Below are positions 44,749 through 53,414 of a stretch of 64,000 bases of DNA, piece after piece. Both the position numbers and the translations under genes were made by a program. Below the pieces are notes generated by a model. The model saw only the letters and a program-made list of their open reading frames with translations. It was not told the DNA's origin and made no database searches. This stretch comes from Paenibacillus agricola. Lineage in GTDB: Bacteria > Bacillota > Bacilli > Paenibacillales > NBRC-103111. The stretch is taken from positions 62,001-126,000 of the forward strand of contig NZ_JAAOIW010000010.1 in assembly GCF_011440305.1 (NCBI RefSeq), given 5' to 3'. The first letter of the stretch is position 1. Each line of letters begins with the position of its first letter.

Positions 44749-44775
44749 ATGGATCGTGCGGATTTCCAAGCATAG
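44749..44775 (+). pseudogene. Eight-codon ORF with strong ribosome binding site, possible gene stump
   Basis: AGGAGGGG lies at the end of tetR and is followed at proper distance by ATG (44749), eight codons (MDRADFQA) and TAG. A strong site with so short a product suggests the start of a deleted gene once coupled to tetR. A functional leader peptide is the alternative. Confidence 0.35.
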
Positions 44776-45134
44776 TTCCAACCACTAAGTGCGCAGCCCA
44801 ACCACTACCAATAGGTGGGCTAACGCATTATCATACCCCGATGAATGTATGATAAATAGGATTTGGGCAGTGGTACAATAAGCTAAATGTGATGCTCCTT
44901 TTGTGCCGCTGTCTGAGCAGGGCACAAAAGGAGCATTTTTGCACCAAACCGCCCAAAAACCTTATGTGTACAGTCTTATTCCCAGTATGTACTCGGTGAT
45001 TTGCTCTCGGAAAAAGGTGGATTACTTACCCTAAAGTAAGCATAAGCTTAATGGACAATTGTAGTGTATATAAGCTTTATCTATGTTAGAATTGATTTCA
45101 TTGAAGGAATAAGACCTGCTTAAGGAGGGGGAAC
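44776..45134 (+). other. Intergenic region with a terminator ahead of the right arm
   Basis: About 360 bases. Besides the terminator at 44892-44941 there is a smaller hairpin, AGCCCAACC/GGTGGGCT near 44798-44822. AT-rich DNA from 45020 to 45115 should hold the promoter of the right-arm regulator; several -10-like hexamers occur (TATATA, TAGAAT) but no good -35 partner. Confidence 0.45.
44892..44941 (+). terminator. Strong intrinsic terminator after tetR
   Basis: ATGCTCCTTTTGTGCC (44892-44907) pairs perfectly with GGCACAAAAGGAGCAT (44921-44936), followed by TTTTT. Confidence 0.9.
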
Positions 45135-47471
45135 GTGAACATCAAACGGATCTTTGGGAGAAGAACGACCTTGCTTAACAGAATGATTATGTTAACCTTG
45201 GCTGTCGCTGTTGTACCCACCTTAATTGTAGGCATCAGCAGCTATCTGTTCTCCGCTTCAACTTTGCAAAATGAAGTAAACCGTGCACATGTCCAGTTAT
45301 TGGAAAATACTTCCGCGACCATTGACCGTGATTTGCAGAACATTCAAGATAGTACGCTACAGCTTCTGTTTCACCCCCTTTTTGGCAATGAAGCCCTGCA
45401 GCGAGGTATTAAGGATAATGAATTTGAATTTAATATGCAGGTTTCCCAATTTTTCTCAACCTTTCAATACAACCATAAGCTTATTTTGGATATTTCGATG
45501 TACGTCAAAGACAACTATCTGCTCTCATCCTCCTTCGGCCTATTTAAAATAACACCCATTTATGACCGCAACAAATTGAACGAGGCAATGGTATCGCCAA
45601 AGGAATTTCAGTGGAAAAATACGGTGTTTCACATCAGGGCAAATGACGTGGCTAAAGGAGCTACGTTTATTAGCAGGCTGCCTTTGCAATCGCTCAATCC
45701 AGTTGGTCTGGTGCTGGTTCGCATTGATGAGAAGCTGTTCCAGGATGCACTTAAGCATTCTGTAGTTTATCCAGGACAGACGATTGCGATAGTGGATAAA
45801 GAAGGGAAATCGGTCGCTTCGTCCTCCGTGTCTATGCTTCCTCCACAGCTACTTGATATGCTTAAGCTAAAAAATGGCTCCGAGCATAAACTTCACTACA
45901 ACTGGAATGACCGTGACTATCTAGTGACAACGCTTACTTCCGCTTATACTGGCTGGCAATATATCGATCTGATTCCAGTTAATGAGTTAAATGCCAAATC
46001 AGCTGGGATCGGAGTCATTACGGCGGCAGTGCTGGCCGTTGTCTTGCTGCTTGCGCTCATCTTCACTTTTCTGGGTACGACATGGGTGTATCGACCGTTA
46101 GCCAACCTAATGACCCATATGAAGCGGGATTCTATAGGCAATGAAGCCGATGAGGATGAGATTGGCTATGTGCGCCAGACTTGGCTTGCGTTAAAGGATG
46201 AAACGAGGCAGCTGCACGATCAATTATCCCATCAACTGCCCATCATCCAGGAATCCTTCGTGATGCAGATGCTGCAGGGCCATTTTATGCATTATACACA
46301 GAGCGAGCTGGAAAGCTTGTTCGAGCGTTATGACCTGCCGCAGCAAGCCCAGTTTGGCATCTTTATTCTCACCTATGATCCAAGTACCCCTGGAAAAGGG
46401 AAATTTTCCGATCAGGATCGTGACCTTGTTATATTTGCGATGAAAAATATTATTACTGACTTAGTCCATGCCAATGCGCATACATTTCTCGGAATTGCGA
46501 TCAATCTGTTGAATGACCAAGTCGCCGTGCTCATCTGGAACAACTTAGCGAAGGATGTAGGGAACAACGTAGAGGCATGCAGTGAACCCACTGTGGAATG
46601 GAGCGTTTCCGTGAAAGCATTTGTGGAAGAAGTCAGAAACGTACTGGCCAATTACTTGCGTCTACCGGTAACGGCGGGACTCGGAGCTACAACAAGGGAA
46701 ATCCGCGAGCTGCCTCAAGCCTACCATCAGGCGGTTTCTGCGCTTTATTCCCGGCTTGTTGTAGGAGGAGAGCAAGTCATCGACCCCGACAATAACTTCT
46801 TGAAAAAAAGTGAAAGCTATCGGTATCCGATTGAGCTGGAGCAGCATTATGAGGAATCCTTGAAGCAAGGGGATCTCGAAGAGTCAGAGCGGATGCTGAA
46901 TGAGTTTTCAAAATATGTGTTAAGCGCAACGAATGTGGCCAAGGTCATTCAAATGTCGTATACGCAGCTTCTCGGTACAACGATTCGCACCATGTATTTG
47001 CTGGGGATCGATCTGGATACGTTATTCAAGGGGGAGGAACCTTACGAATACTTGCGCAAATTTCAAAATATGGACGATTTAAACCGTTGGTTTTTGCAAA
47101 AGCTGATTACCCCGATCGTGATGTTTGTGCAAAATAAAACCTTTGTTGAGCACGAGCATATTATCGATAGGGTTATCGCCTTCATCCAAGAGAATTATCA
47201 TCTGGATATTTCTCAAGACCAGTGTGCACGCAGCTTTGGAATTAGCCGGACTCATCTCAGTAAGCTCTTCAAAAAGTTTCAGCAAATCTCGTTTAGCGAT
47301 TATGTAACACAGGTCCGGATCGAGCAGGCAAAGAAAATGCTGCGGGAAACGAATATTCCGGTGGCTGATATTTCCGAGAAGGTGGGCTACCTCCATACCC
47401 AAAACTTTATCCGTGTTTTCAAAAAAAATGAAGGAATCACGCCTGGTCAGTTTCGTGAAGAAGGGAAGTAG
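45135..47471 (+). CDS. Membrane-anchored AraC-family regulator (right arm)
   Basis: A 778-residue regulator of the same design and length as 41251-43587. A transmembrane helix (about 16-40) is followed by an extracellular sensor (about 41-290) and a second helix (VITAAVLAVVLLLALIFTFL). A cytosolic middle region and the C-terminal double helix-turn-helix come last (DISQDQCARSFGISRTHLSK, VADISEKVGYLHTQNFIRVF). GTG 45135 has a strong AAGGAGGGGG site. It precedes the second transporter set on the same strand and is its probable activator. Ligand unknown. Confidence 0.88.
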   Translation: MNIKRIFGRRTTLLNRMIMLTLAVAVVPTLIVGISSYLFSASTLQNEVNRAHVQLLENTSATIDRDLQNIQDSTLQLLFHPLFGNEALQRGIKDNEFEFNMQVSQFFSTFQYNHKLILDISMYVKDNYLLSSSFGLFKITPIYDRNKLNEAMVSPKEFQWKNTVFHIRANDVAKGATFISRLPLQSLNPVGLVLVRIDEKLFQDALKHSVVYPGQTIAIVDKEGKSVASSSVSMLPPQLLDMLKLKNGSEHKLHYNWNDRDYLVTTLTSAYTGWQYIDLIPVNELNAKSAGIGVITAAVLAVVLLLALIFTFLGTTWVYRPLANLMTHMKRDSIGNEADEDEIGYVRQTWLALKDETRQLHDQLSHQLPIIQESFVMQMLQGHFMHYTQSELESLFERYDLPQQAQFGIFILTYDPSTPGKGKFSDQDRDLVIFAMKNIITDLVHANAHTFLGIAINLLNDQVAVLIWNNLAKDVGNNVEACSEPTVEWSVSVKAFVEEVRNVLANYLRLPVTAGLGATTREIRELPQAYHQAVSALYSRLVVGGEQVIDPDNNFLKKSESYRYPIELEQHYEESLKQGDLEESERMLNEFSKYVLSATNVAKVIQMSYTQLLGTTIRTMYLLGIDLDTLFKGEEPYEYLRKFQNMDDLNRWFLQKLITPIVMFVQNKTFVEHEHIIDRVIAFIQENYHLDISQDQCARSFGISRTHLSKLFKKFQQISFSDYVTQVRIEQAKKMLRETNIPVADISEKVGYLHTQNFIRVFKKNEGITPGQFREEGK

Positions 47472-47485
47472 CGGAACCTCCGAAA

Positions 47486-47629
47486 ATGGATATTATTAAT
47501 AAATTCCCTTCTTATGAGAACAAAGTGGGAGTCGTCCTGCACTCAGGTGCTCCATACTCGGAGCTTACCAATACCCGGATTAAAGAGTATGTAATTTCCT
47601 ACAAAGGCCCTTCAGTTCCACTTCTATAG
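47486..47629 (+). CDS. 47-residue orphan ORF, possible truncated gene
   Basis: ATG 47486 to TAG 47629 encodes a 47-residue product with coding-like composition (KVGVVLHSGAPYSELTNTRI, then KEYVISYKGPSVPLL). It starts 14 bases after the regulator's stop, with only a poor binding site. Its last codons form the 5' arm of the terminator at 47584-47661, so the original 3' part may have been lost. No family recognised. Confidence 0.35.
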   Translation: MDIINKFPSYENKVGVVLHSGAPYSELTNTRIKEYVISYKGPSVPLL

Positions 47630-47661
47630 TGGGTTTGAAGGGCTTTTGTAATACTCTTTTT
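47584..47661 (+). terminator. Two-level intrinsic terminator
   Basis: An inner stem AAAGGCCCTTCA/TGAAGGGCTTT (47603-47646) lies within an outer stem AGAGTAT/ATACTCT (47584-47590 with 47651-47657), followed by TTTTT. It separates the right-arm regulator from its transporter genes. Confidence 0.8.
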
Positions 47662-47751
47662 GTGATTAGCCATCTACATGGCACATAATGAGCATTCACA
47701 ATTGGCTTATTGTGAAGTAAATAAGACTCCCTTACAATACAGTTTGTCAGT

Positions 47752-48795
47752 ATGGAAAACACGAATGAAACATGTAAAGAAAGGATGAGCGTATTGCCTA
47801 ATCAGCAAAGAGCTGCTTTAGTACCAAACAAGTTAACAAATTTACCGAAGCCGAAAAAGGATACTGCATCGAATAACTTATTTCTGCTTTGGTTAAAGGG
47901 TTGGAAAAAGACGTTTAAGCAAGAGAAATACTTGTACCTTCTCGCATTGCCCGGCCTTTTGTTTTTCATTATTTTTAAATACGTCCCATTGTGGGGATTG
48001 ACGCTGGCTTTTACAGAATACTCCCCGTACTTGGGCTTGTTAAAAAGCGAATGGGTTGGACTTAAACACTTTCAAAGCTTTTTCACGAATCCTGATTTTT
48101 GGCTGCTGTTCCGCAATACCATAGGGATCAGTTTTCTGAATATTGCTTTTTTCTTCCCCATGCCGATCATTATTTCGTTGCTATTGAATGAATTAAAAAA
48201 CCTAACGTTTAAAAAATGGGTGCAAACCGCGATTTATTTGCCGCATTTCCTTTCCTGGGTCGTTATCGTGGGGATTTGCTTCCTTACCTTAAGTGGAAGT
48301 GGGATTGTCAACAAGCTGGTCGTGGAATCTGGAGGCTCTACGATTAATTTTCTAACCAATGCCGACACCTTTTGGGGGATGCTGACGGCACAAACCATTT
48401 GGAAGGAAACAGGCTGGGGAACGATCATTTTCCTCGCTGCCTTGGCTGGAATCAACCCCGAGCTATATGAAGCAGCACGGATGGACGGTGCGAATCGTTG
48501 GAAGCAAACGCTATTTGTAACCGTACCCGGAATTAAAGGGACGATTATTATTTTGTTAATTCTGCGATTGGGCCAGGTTTTGGATATTGGCTTTGAGCAT
48601 ATTTATTTGATGTCGAGCTCAGCCGTGACGGAAGTAGCCGATGTGTTCGACACCTATGCCTACCGTGTTGGTATTCAGAATGGCCGATTCAGCTTTGCGA
48701 CAGCAGTTGGAATATTCAAGTCCGTTGTTGGCTTAATTCTCGTCGTATCCGCCAACCGTCTAGCCAAAAAGTTCGGAGAGGAGGGTGTCTACTAA
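47752..48795 (+). CDS. Sugar ABC transporter permease, LplB/YteP type (right arm)
   Basis: A permease of up to 347 residues. After a polar N-terminus come YLYLLALPGLLFFIIFKYVP, the TEYSPYLGLL segment, the EAA loop AGINPELYEAARMDGANRWK and the end VGLILVVSANRLAKKFGEEG. The start is uncertain: ATG 47752 has no binding site, ATG 47785 lies directly on AAAGG, and TTG 47794 has AAAGGATGAG at a fair distance. It is the partner of 40078-41058. Its stop overlaps the next ATG by one base. Confidence 0.92.
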   Translation: MENTNETCKERMSVLPNQQRAALVPNKLTNLPKPKKDTASNNLFLLWLKGWKKTFKQEKYLYLLALPGLLFFIIFKYVPLWGLTLAFTEYSPYLGLLKSEWVGLKHFQSFFTNPDFWLLFRNTIGISFLNIAFFFPMPIIISLLLNELKNLTFKKWVQTAIYLPHFLSWVVIVGICFLTLSGSGIVNKLVVESGGSTINFLTNADTFWGMLTAQTIWKETGWGTIIFLAALAGINPELYEAARMDGANRWKQTLFVTVPGIKGTIIILLILRLGQVLDIGFEHIYLMSSSAVTEVADVFDTYAYRVGIQNGRFSFATAVGIFKSVVGLILVVSANRLAKKFGEEGVY

Positions 48796-49676
48796 TGAAG
48801 CAGCAGCTTGGGTCGCGGGTGTTTGACACCTTCAATTACATCATCCTTGCCATCATCTCTTTGTCAACATTATTGCCCTTTCTTTATGTCATACTCGTTT
48901 CTTTTACCGATCCCATCGAGTTTCAAACAAGGGCGCTAGTCATTATTCCCGAGCATTGGAGCCTGGCTTCCTATAAATTTATTTTATCGACCCGAACCTT
49001 TCTCAATTCACTTAGCATCAGCGCTTTTCTCGCAATCATCGGAACTGCTTGCAGCCTTATCCTGACGAGTGGACTTGCTTATGCTTTATCCCGCAAAAAG
49101 TTCAGGCTGAAGAAAATGATTATGATGGGCATTTTGTTTACGATGCTGTTTAACCCAGGCATGATCCCCAACTATTTGCTAGTTAAGGAGCTTGGGCTTA
49201 TTAATACCGTATGGGCGCTTATTCTCCCTGTGCTGACCAGTGCGTGGTATGTCATCCTGATGAAAAGCTTTTACCAGGAAATTCCCGAGGAGCTGGAAGA
49301 ATCCGCGAAAATGGACGGTTGCACGGATATTGGTGTGTTTTTCCGAATTATACTGCCTGTTTCTTTATCGGCGATAGCTGCATTTGGCTTGTTTTTCGCT
49401 GTGGCTTATTGGAATACGTATTTTAATGCCGTGCTTTATATCAATAAAGATACGCTTCGCCCGATGCAGGTGGTGCTGCAAATGCTGCTCATTCAAGCAT
49501 CCACCCAGGTTGGAGACCCCGCAGTAGCGCAAATGCTGCAAAGTGAGCAGATGCTCCCGCCCGAAACGATTAAGATGTCTGCTGTCGTCGTAGCTTCCTT
49601 ACCGATCATTATCGTCTATCCATTCCTGCAAAAGTATTTTGTAAAAGGGATGATGGTTGGTTCCGTTAAAGGCTAG
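48795..49676 (+). CDS. Sugar ABC transporter permease, LplC/YtcP type (right arm)
   Basis: A 293-residue permease, the same length as its left-arm partner. The EAA loop is IPEELEESAKMDGCTDIGVF and the end is IIVYPFLQKYFVKGMMVGSV. The ATG shares a base with the upstream stop (TAATG), so the two permeases are coupled. The binding-protein gene follows 125 bases later. Confidence 0.94.
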   Translation: MKQQLGSRVFDTFNYIILAIISLSTLLPFLYVILVSFTDPIEFQTRALVIIPEHWSLASYKFILSTRTFLNSLSISAFLAIIGTACSLILTSGLAYALSRKKFRLKKMIMMGILFTMLFNPGMIPNYLLVKELGLINTVWALILPVLTSAWYVILMKSFYQEIPEELEESAKMDGCTDIGVFFRIILPVSLSAIAAFGLFFAVAYWNTYFNAVLYINKDTLRPMQVVLQMLLIQASTQVGDPAVAQMLQSEQMLPPETIKMSAVVVASLPIIIVYPFLQKYFVKGMMVGSVKG

Positions 49677-49801
49677 CGCATGCACATTGAAGGGAGTGAG
49701 GAATATCGAGGGAACCCAGGCTAAAGCTGCTGGCTGAAAGATTCCGGAAGTTTGATTAGGCAATAGGAAAAGTGCTTCAACATTTAAGGGAGGTCTATAA
49801 G

Positions 49802-51331
49802 ATGAAAAAGTGGCTAAAGAATACGAATATGAGTGCGATGGCAGCAGTAGTTTTACTGGCAGGCTGTAGCTCTTCAACAACCACTCCAACTACTGCGGGC
49901 ACGTCTGCAGCAGATAAAAGCTCGAAGCCAATGGAAATTAATATATTAACTACAACCTACAATTCGGCGCCTAGCAATGACCTGGATAGCCTTAAACAAA
50001 TAAATGAGAAATTTAATGTCAAAATCAATGTTACCTACGTTCCTGCCAACAATTATCCAGACAAATTGAATGTCATGCTGGCAGCAGGTGATCTTCCCGA
50101 TGTAACGTTGGTCTGGGATATCAACACACAAACGTTTGCGAATGCAACCAATCAGGGAGCCTTTTGGGATTTAACCCCGTACATTAATAACTATCCCAAT
50201 TTGGCCGCTTATCCTCCGCAAATTTACAAGAACGTTGCTTTCAAAGGAAAAACGATGGGCATTCCCCGCGTTCGACCTATTGATGGACAGCAAGCGTTGC
50301 TGGTTCGCCAGGATTGGTTAGACAAGCTGGGCCTTAAAGCCCCAACGACGATGGATGAATTTTATAATGTCATGGAAGCGTTCACCAAGAATGATCCTGA
50401 CGGTAATGGGAAAAATGATACGTTCGGTTTTGTTGGCCAAGGCGCCCCTAACATATCGAGTTATTTTATCTCGATGTTCGGCAATGGCTTGCAGCATTAT
50501 GTGGATGACAGCGGACAGCTACAACCAAGCTTCTTTAATCCGAAAATGAAGGATGCGCTGGCGTTCTGGAACAAAGCGAATAAAGCGGGCGTAATGGTTC
50601 CCGATTTGCCGCTTTTGCAAACGAGCCAAATCCGCGATTTCATGACCCAGGACAAAGCAGGCATGGGCTTCTCCAACACTTATGACGGCCACTTGTACAC
50701 CGACGATATTAAGAAGGTTAATCCTAAAGCCGTGATCGTGCCTTATCTGTTTCCAGCAGCACCGGATGGCAAGGTTTATATGGAAGCAGCACCGGGCTCA
50801 TTCGGAATCTTTTTGGTTAATAAGAAGGTCAACGAGGAAAAATTAAAGAAAATTCTTGAAATTTATGATTATACGGCAACTAGAGAAGTGTATAACTTAG
50901 TGGCCTACGGTATTAAAGGCACGGATTATAACGAGAGTGCATCCGGCGACATTACCCAAACCGAAGAAGGCAAGAAAAAAGGTTACGCGTTTGATACATC
51001 TGCTCAATGGGTTTCCAGCTATTTTGATAAATATGTAAAAGCGGATTTGCCGGGAATGACACCAGAAACGAAAGCCTATAACCATAAGCTTGTTGATACG
51101 ATTGCAACGGTATCGATTCCGAATCCGGGCCTTGGTCTAGTAACTCCAACTGCTTTGGAAAAAAGCGCGGATTGGAATAAAAAGATCAATGACATGGAAA
51201 CCAACGTGATTATTGGTAAAAACAGCTTGGACGATTGGGATAAGTTCGTTAAGAGCTTCAAGGATGACCCTACGTATCAAAAGCACCTGAAAGAATTAAA
51301 CGATTTGTATAAAGAAAAGATTAAAAGCTAG
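49802..51331 (+). CDS. Sugar ABC transporter, solute-binding lipoprotein (right arm)
   Basis: A 509-residue LplA-type binding protein. The signal peptide ends in the lipobox LLAGC, followed by a Ser/Thr linker. Family marks are LAAGDLPDVTLVWD, AFWDLTPYINNYPNLAAYPP, RQDWLDKLGLKAPTTMDEFY and TKNDPDGNGKNDTFGF. I start at ATG 49802 behind GGGAGGT; an upstream in-frame TTG lacks a site. A hairpin between this gene and the next could cause the usual excess of binding protein over downstream enzymes. Confidence 0.93.
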   Translation: MKKWLKNTNMSAMAAVVLLAGCSSSTTTPTTAGTSAADKSSKPMEINILTTTYNSAPSNDLDSLKQINEKFNVKINVTYVPANNYPDKLNVMLAAGDLPDVTLVWDINTQTFANATNQGAFWDLTPYINNYPNLAAYPPQIYKNVAFKGKTMGIPRVRPIDGQQALLVRQDWLDKLGLKAPTTMDEFYNVMEAFTKNDPDGNGKNDTFGFVGQGAPNISSYFISMFGNGLQHYVDDSGQLQPSFFNPKMKDALAFWNKANKAGVMVPDLPLLQTSQIRDFMTQDKAGMGFSNTYDGHLYTDDIKKVNPKAVIVPYLFPAAPDGKVYMEAAPGSFGIFLVNKKVNEEKLKKILEIYDYTATREVYNLVAYGIKGTDYNESASGDITQTEEGKKKGYAFDTSAQWVSSYFDKYVKADLPGMTPETKAYNHKLVDTIATVSIPNPGLGLVTPTALEKSADWNKKINDMETNVIIGKNSLDDWDKFVKSFKDDPTYQKHLKELNDLYKEKIKS

Positions 51332-51371
51332 CACGAATATCCAAGCAATGGCAGCATTAGCCAGGTTCATA

Positions 51372-51395
51372 GGGTGCAGTTAACCAACTGTGCCC
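51372..51395 (+). promoter_or_regulatory. Hairpin between the binding-protein and dehydrogenase genes
   Basis: GGGTGCAGTT (51372-51381) pairs with AACTGTGCCC (51386-51395), with two G-U pairs and an AACC loop. No T run follows. It may protect the upstream message or reduce transcription into the enzyme genes. Confidence 0.4.
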
Positions 51396-51462
51396 TGCGG
51401 CTTTGCGTGCAATAGATAAATATAAGGGTTATCTCATTATCATACTTATAGGAGGAAAAAAC

Positions 51463-52281
51463 ATGGGAACAAGATTAAAGGACAAAGTAGCTATTATTAC
51501 CGGATCATCATCAGGTATAGGAAGAGCAAGCGCAGAGGTATTTGCTGAGGAAGGCGCTCACGTCATCGTCAATGATGATGGCGGTCGTGAAGGTCTAGGT
51601 CAGCAGGTTGTCGACCAGATTATTGCTAATGGCGGTTCGGCTAGCTATTACCAAGCGAACGTATTCAAAAGCACTGATTTGAAGCAGCTGATTGAACATG
51701 CTTATGAAACATACGGTCGTCTGGATATTTTGATGAACAATGCCTATAAAGGACACACGGCTTCCGTTCTTGAACAAGAAGAAGAAGATTGGGACCAAGT
51801 ATTCGCTTCTTCCGTCAAAGCCGTATTTCTCGGCAGTAAATACGCGTTGCCGGGTATGATCAAAGCGGGCGGAGGCTCGATCATTAATACAGCTTCGGTA
51901 CATGGACTTCTCGGTGGAAGAAGGCATGCTTCCTATGATGCCGCCAAAGCCGCGATCATTAACTTGACTCGCCAAATGGCTTTAGATTACGGGAAGTATG
52001 GCATTCGGGTAAACTCCATTTGCCCAGGTAGAATCGTTACAGAAGGAAAAATTGATTTCCTGGAAAAGTACCCCGAGGAAGTCCGCCGTCAAAAAGCCGT
52101 TTATCCATTAGGAAGACCTGGAACAATGCGAGAAGCCGGATTGGCTGCTCTATTCCTTGCCTCAGACGATGCTTCATTCGTTACGGGTCATGCACTTGTG
52201 GTTGACGGGGGTCTGACCGCCCAATTGGCAGATAGTGTATCTGAATCCCTAGAAGAAGGCTTAGGCATTCTCAAATCCTAA
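51463..52281 (+). CDS. Short-chain dehydrogenase/reductase
   Basis: A 272-residue SDR. The cofactor motif is VAIITGSSSGIGRASAEVFA, the middle motif is LDILMNNAYKG, the catalytic Ser is in NTASVHGLLGG, and the Tyr/Lys pair is SYDAAKAAII. RVNSICPGRI and FVTGHALVVDGG close the fold. Asp in NDDGG after strand 2 favours NAD over NADP. I choose ATG 51463 behind ATAGGAGGAA; the longer frame lacks a site. First of the enzyme genes in the right arm, directly before the lactonase, which suggests sugar to lactone oxidation. Confidence 0.92.
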   Translation: MGTRLKDKVAIITGSSSGIGRASAEVFAEEGAHVIVNDDGGREGLGQQVVDQIIANGGSASYYQANVFKSTDLKQLIEHAYETYGRLDILMNNAYKGHTASVLEQEEEDWDQVFASSVKAVFLGSKYALPGMIKAGGGSIINTASVHGLLGGRRHASYDAAKAAIINLTRQMALDYGKYGIRVNSICPGRIVTEGKIDFLEKYPEEVRRQKAVYPLGRPGTMREAGLAALFLASDDASFVTGHALVVDGGLTAQLADSVSESLEEGLGILKS

Positions 52282-52300
52282 TAAACGAGGGTAACCGACT

Positions 52301-53389
52301 ATGAAACCAAATTCAACGGAAGCAAATCCAACGATTTTTGCTTATATCGGAACGCAAACTGAGGGTAAGAGCGAAGGCATCTATGTCTATCGAATGAATC
52401 CTGCCACAGGTGATTTGGAGTATTCCAGCACGACTACGGCCGGTATCAACCCAACTTATTTGGCTATTGATCCCACACAGCAATATCTGTATGCAGCGAA
52501 TACCATTGAAGGTGAAGGCCTGATTAGCTCTTTCGCTATTAACCCCCACACGGGGCAGCTAACTTATCTCAATCAACAGCCCTCGGGCGGCTCTAAGCCC
52601 GTCCATTTGATTGTAGACCACACGGGTAAATTTGTGTTGACTGGTAATTTTGGGGACGGCAGCGTATGCGTACTGCCTATACAAGAAGATGGCCGTCTCG
52701 GAGAAATGACGGATTTCATCCAGCATGTAGGCTCTAGTATTCATCCAACCCGCCAACAAGGGCCTCGTGTCCATTCCATAACGCTGGACCCTGCCAGTCG
52801 CTTTGCAGTAGCCGCCGAATATGGAGCCGATCAATTACGGGTCTACCGGTTGGATGCGATTAACGGGAAATTAGTGTCCGGTATCGTTCCATCGGTGCCG
52901 ATAGAAGCTGGCTCAGGCCCACGTCATTTTGCCTTTCATCCCAATGAACGCTGGGGCTATGTAATCAATGAGCTGAGCAATACATTGATAAGCTATGACT
53001 ATGATTCAGCTGAAGGTATTCTTAAGCTTAAAGAAACGTGTTCTACGTTGCCGGATGACTTTACAGGCCGCAGCAACTGTGCAGATGTGCATGTTAATGC
53101 TGCGGGTAGCTTTGTGTACGGCTCCAATCGCGGGCATAACAGCATTGTAATTTACGCTGTCCATCCCGATACGGGTGAGATCCAGCTTGTAGGTCATGAA
53201 CCAACTCAAGGAAAAGCTCCGAGGAGCTTCGTCATCGACCCGACAGGCGGCTATTTATACGTTGCCCATCAGGATACCGACAATATTGTCGCATTTGCAA
53301 TAGACCGTCAAACTGGCTTGCTGCATCCTACAGGGCATAGCATCGAGGTGCCGATGCCGGTTTGCATCAAAATGATCTCGTTGCCGTAA
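52301..53389 (+). CDS. Beta-propeller lactonase (6-phosphogluconolactonase/YkgB-like family)
   Basis: A 362-residue seven-bladed beta-propeller. Family marks recur by blade: FAYIGTQTEGKSEGIYVYRM, NPTYLAIDPTQQYLYAANT, KPVHLIVDHTGKFVLTGNFG, GPRVHSITLDPASRFAVAAE and GPRHFAFHPNERWGYVINEL. The end is PTQGKAPRSFVIDPTGGYLY. Such proteins hydrolyse sugar lactones or, in some cases, other substrates. No signal peptide. It begins 20 bases after the SDR stop with GAGGGTAA in front, so the pair probably forms a dehydrogenase plus lactonase step. Confidence 0.9.
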   Translation: MKPNSTEANPTIFAYIGTQTEGKSEGIYVYRMNPATGDLEYSSTTTAGINPTYLAIDPTQQYLYAANTIEGEGLISSFAINPHTGQLTYLNQQPSGGSKPVHLIVDHTGKFVLTGNFGDGSVCVLPIQEDGRLGEMTDFIQHVGSSIHPTRQQGPRVHSITLDPASRFAVAAEYGADQLRVYRLDAINGKLVSGIVPSVPIEAGSGPRHFAFHPNERWGYVINELSNTLISYDYDSAEGILKLKETCSTLPDDFTGRSNCADVHVNAAGSFVYGSNRGHNSIVIYAVHPDTGEIQLVGHEPTQGKAPRSFVIDPTGGYLYVAHQDTDNIVAFAIDRQTGLLHPTGHSIEVPMPVCIKMISLP

Positions 53390-53414
53390 ATACCCCATAA
53401 AGGAGAGAATTACT

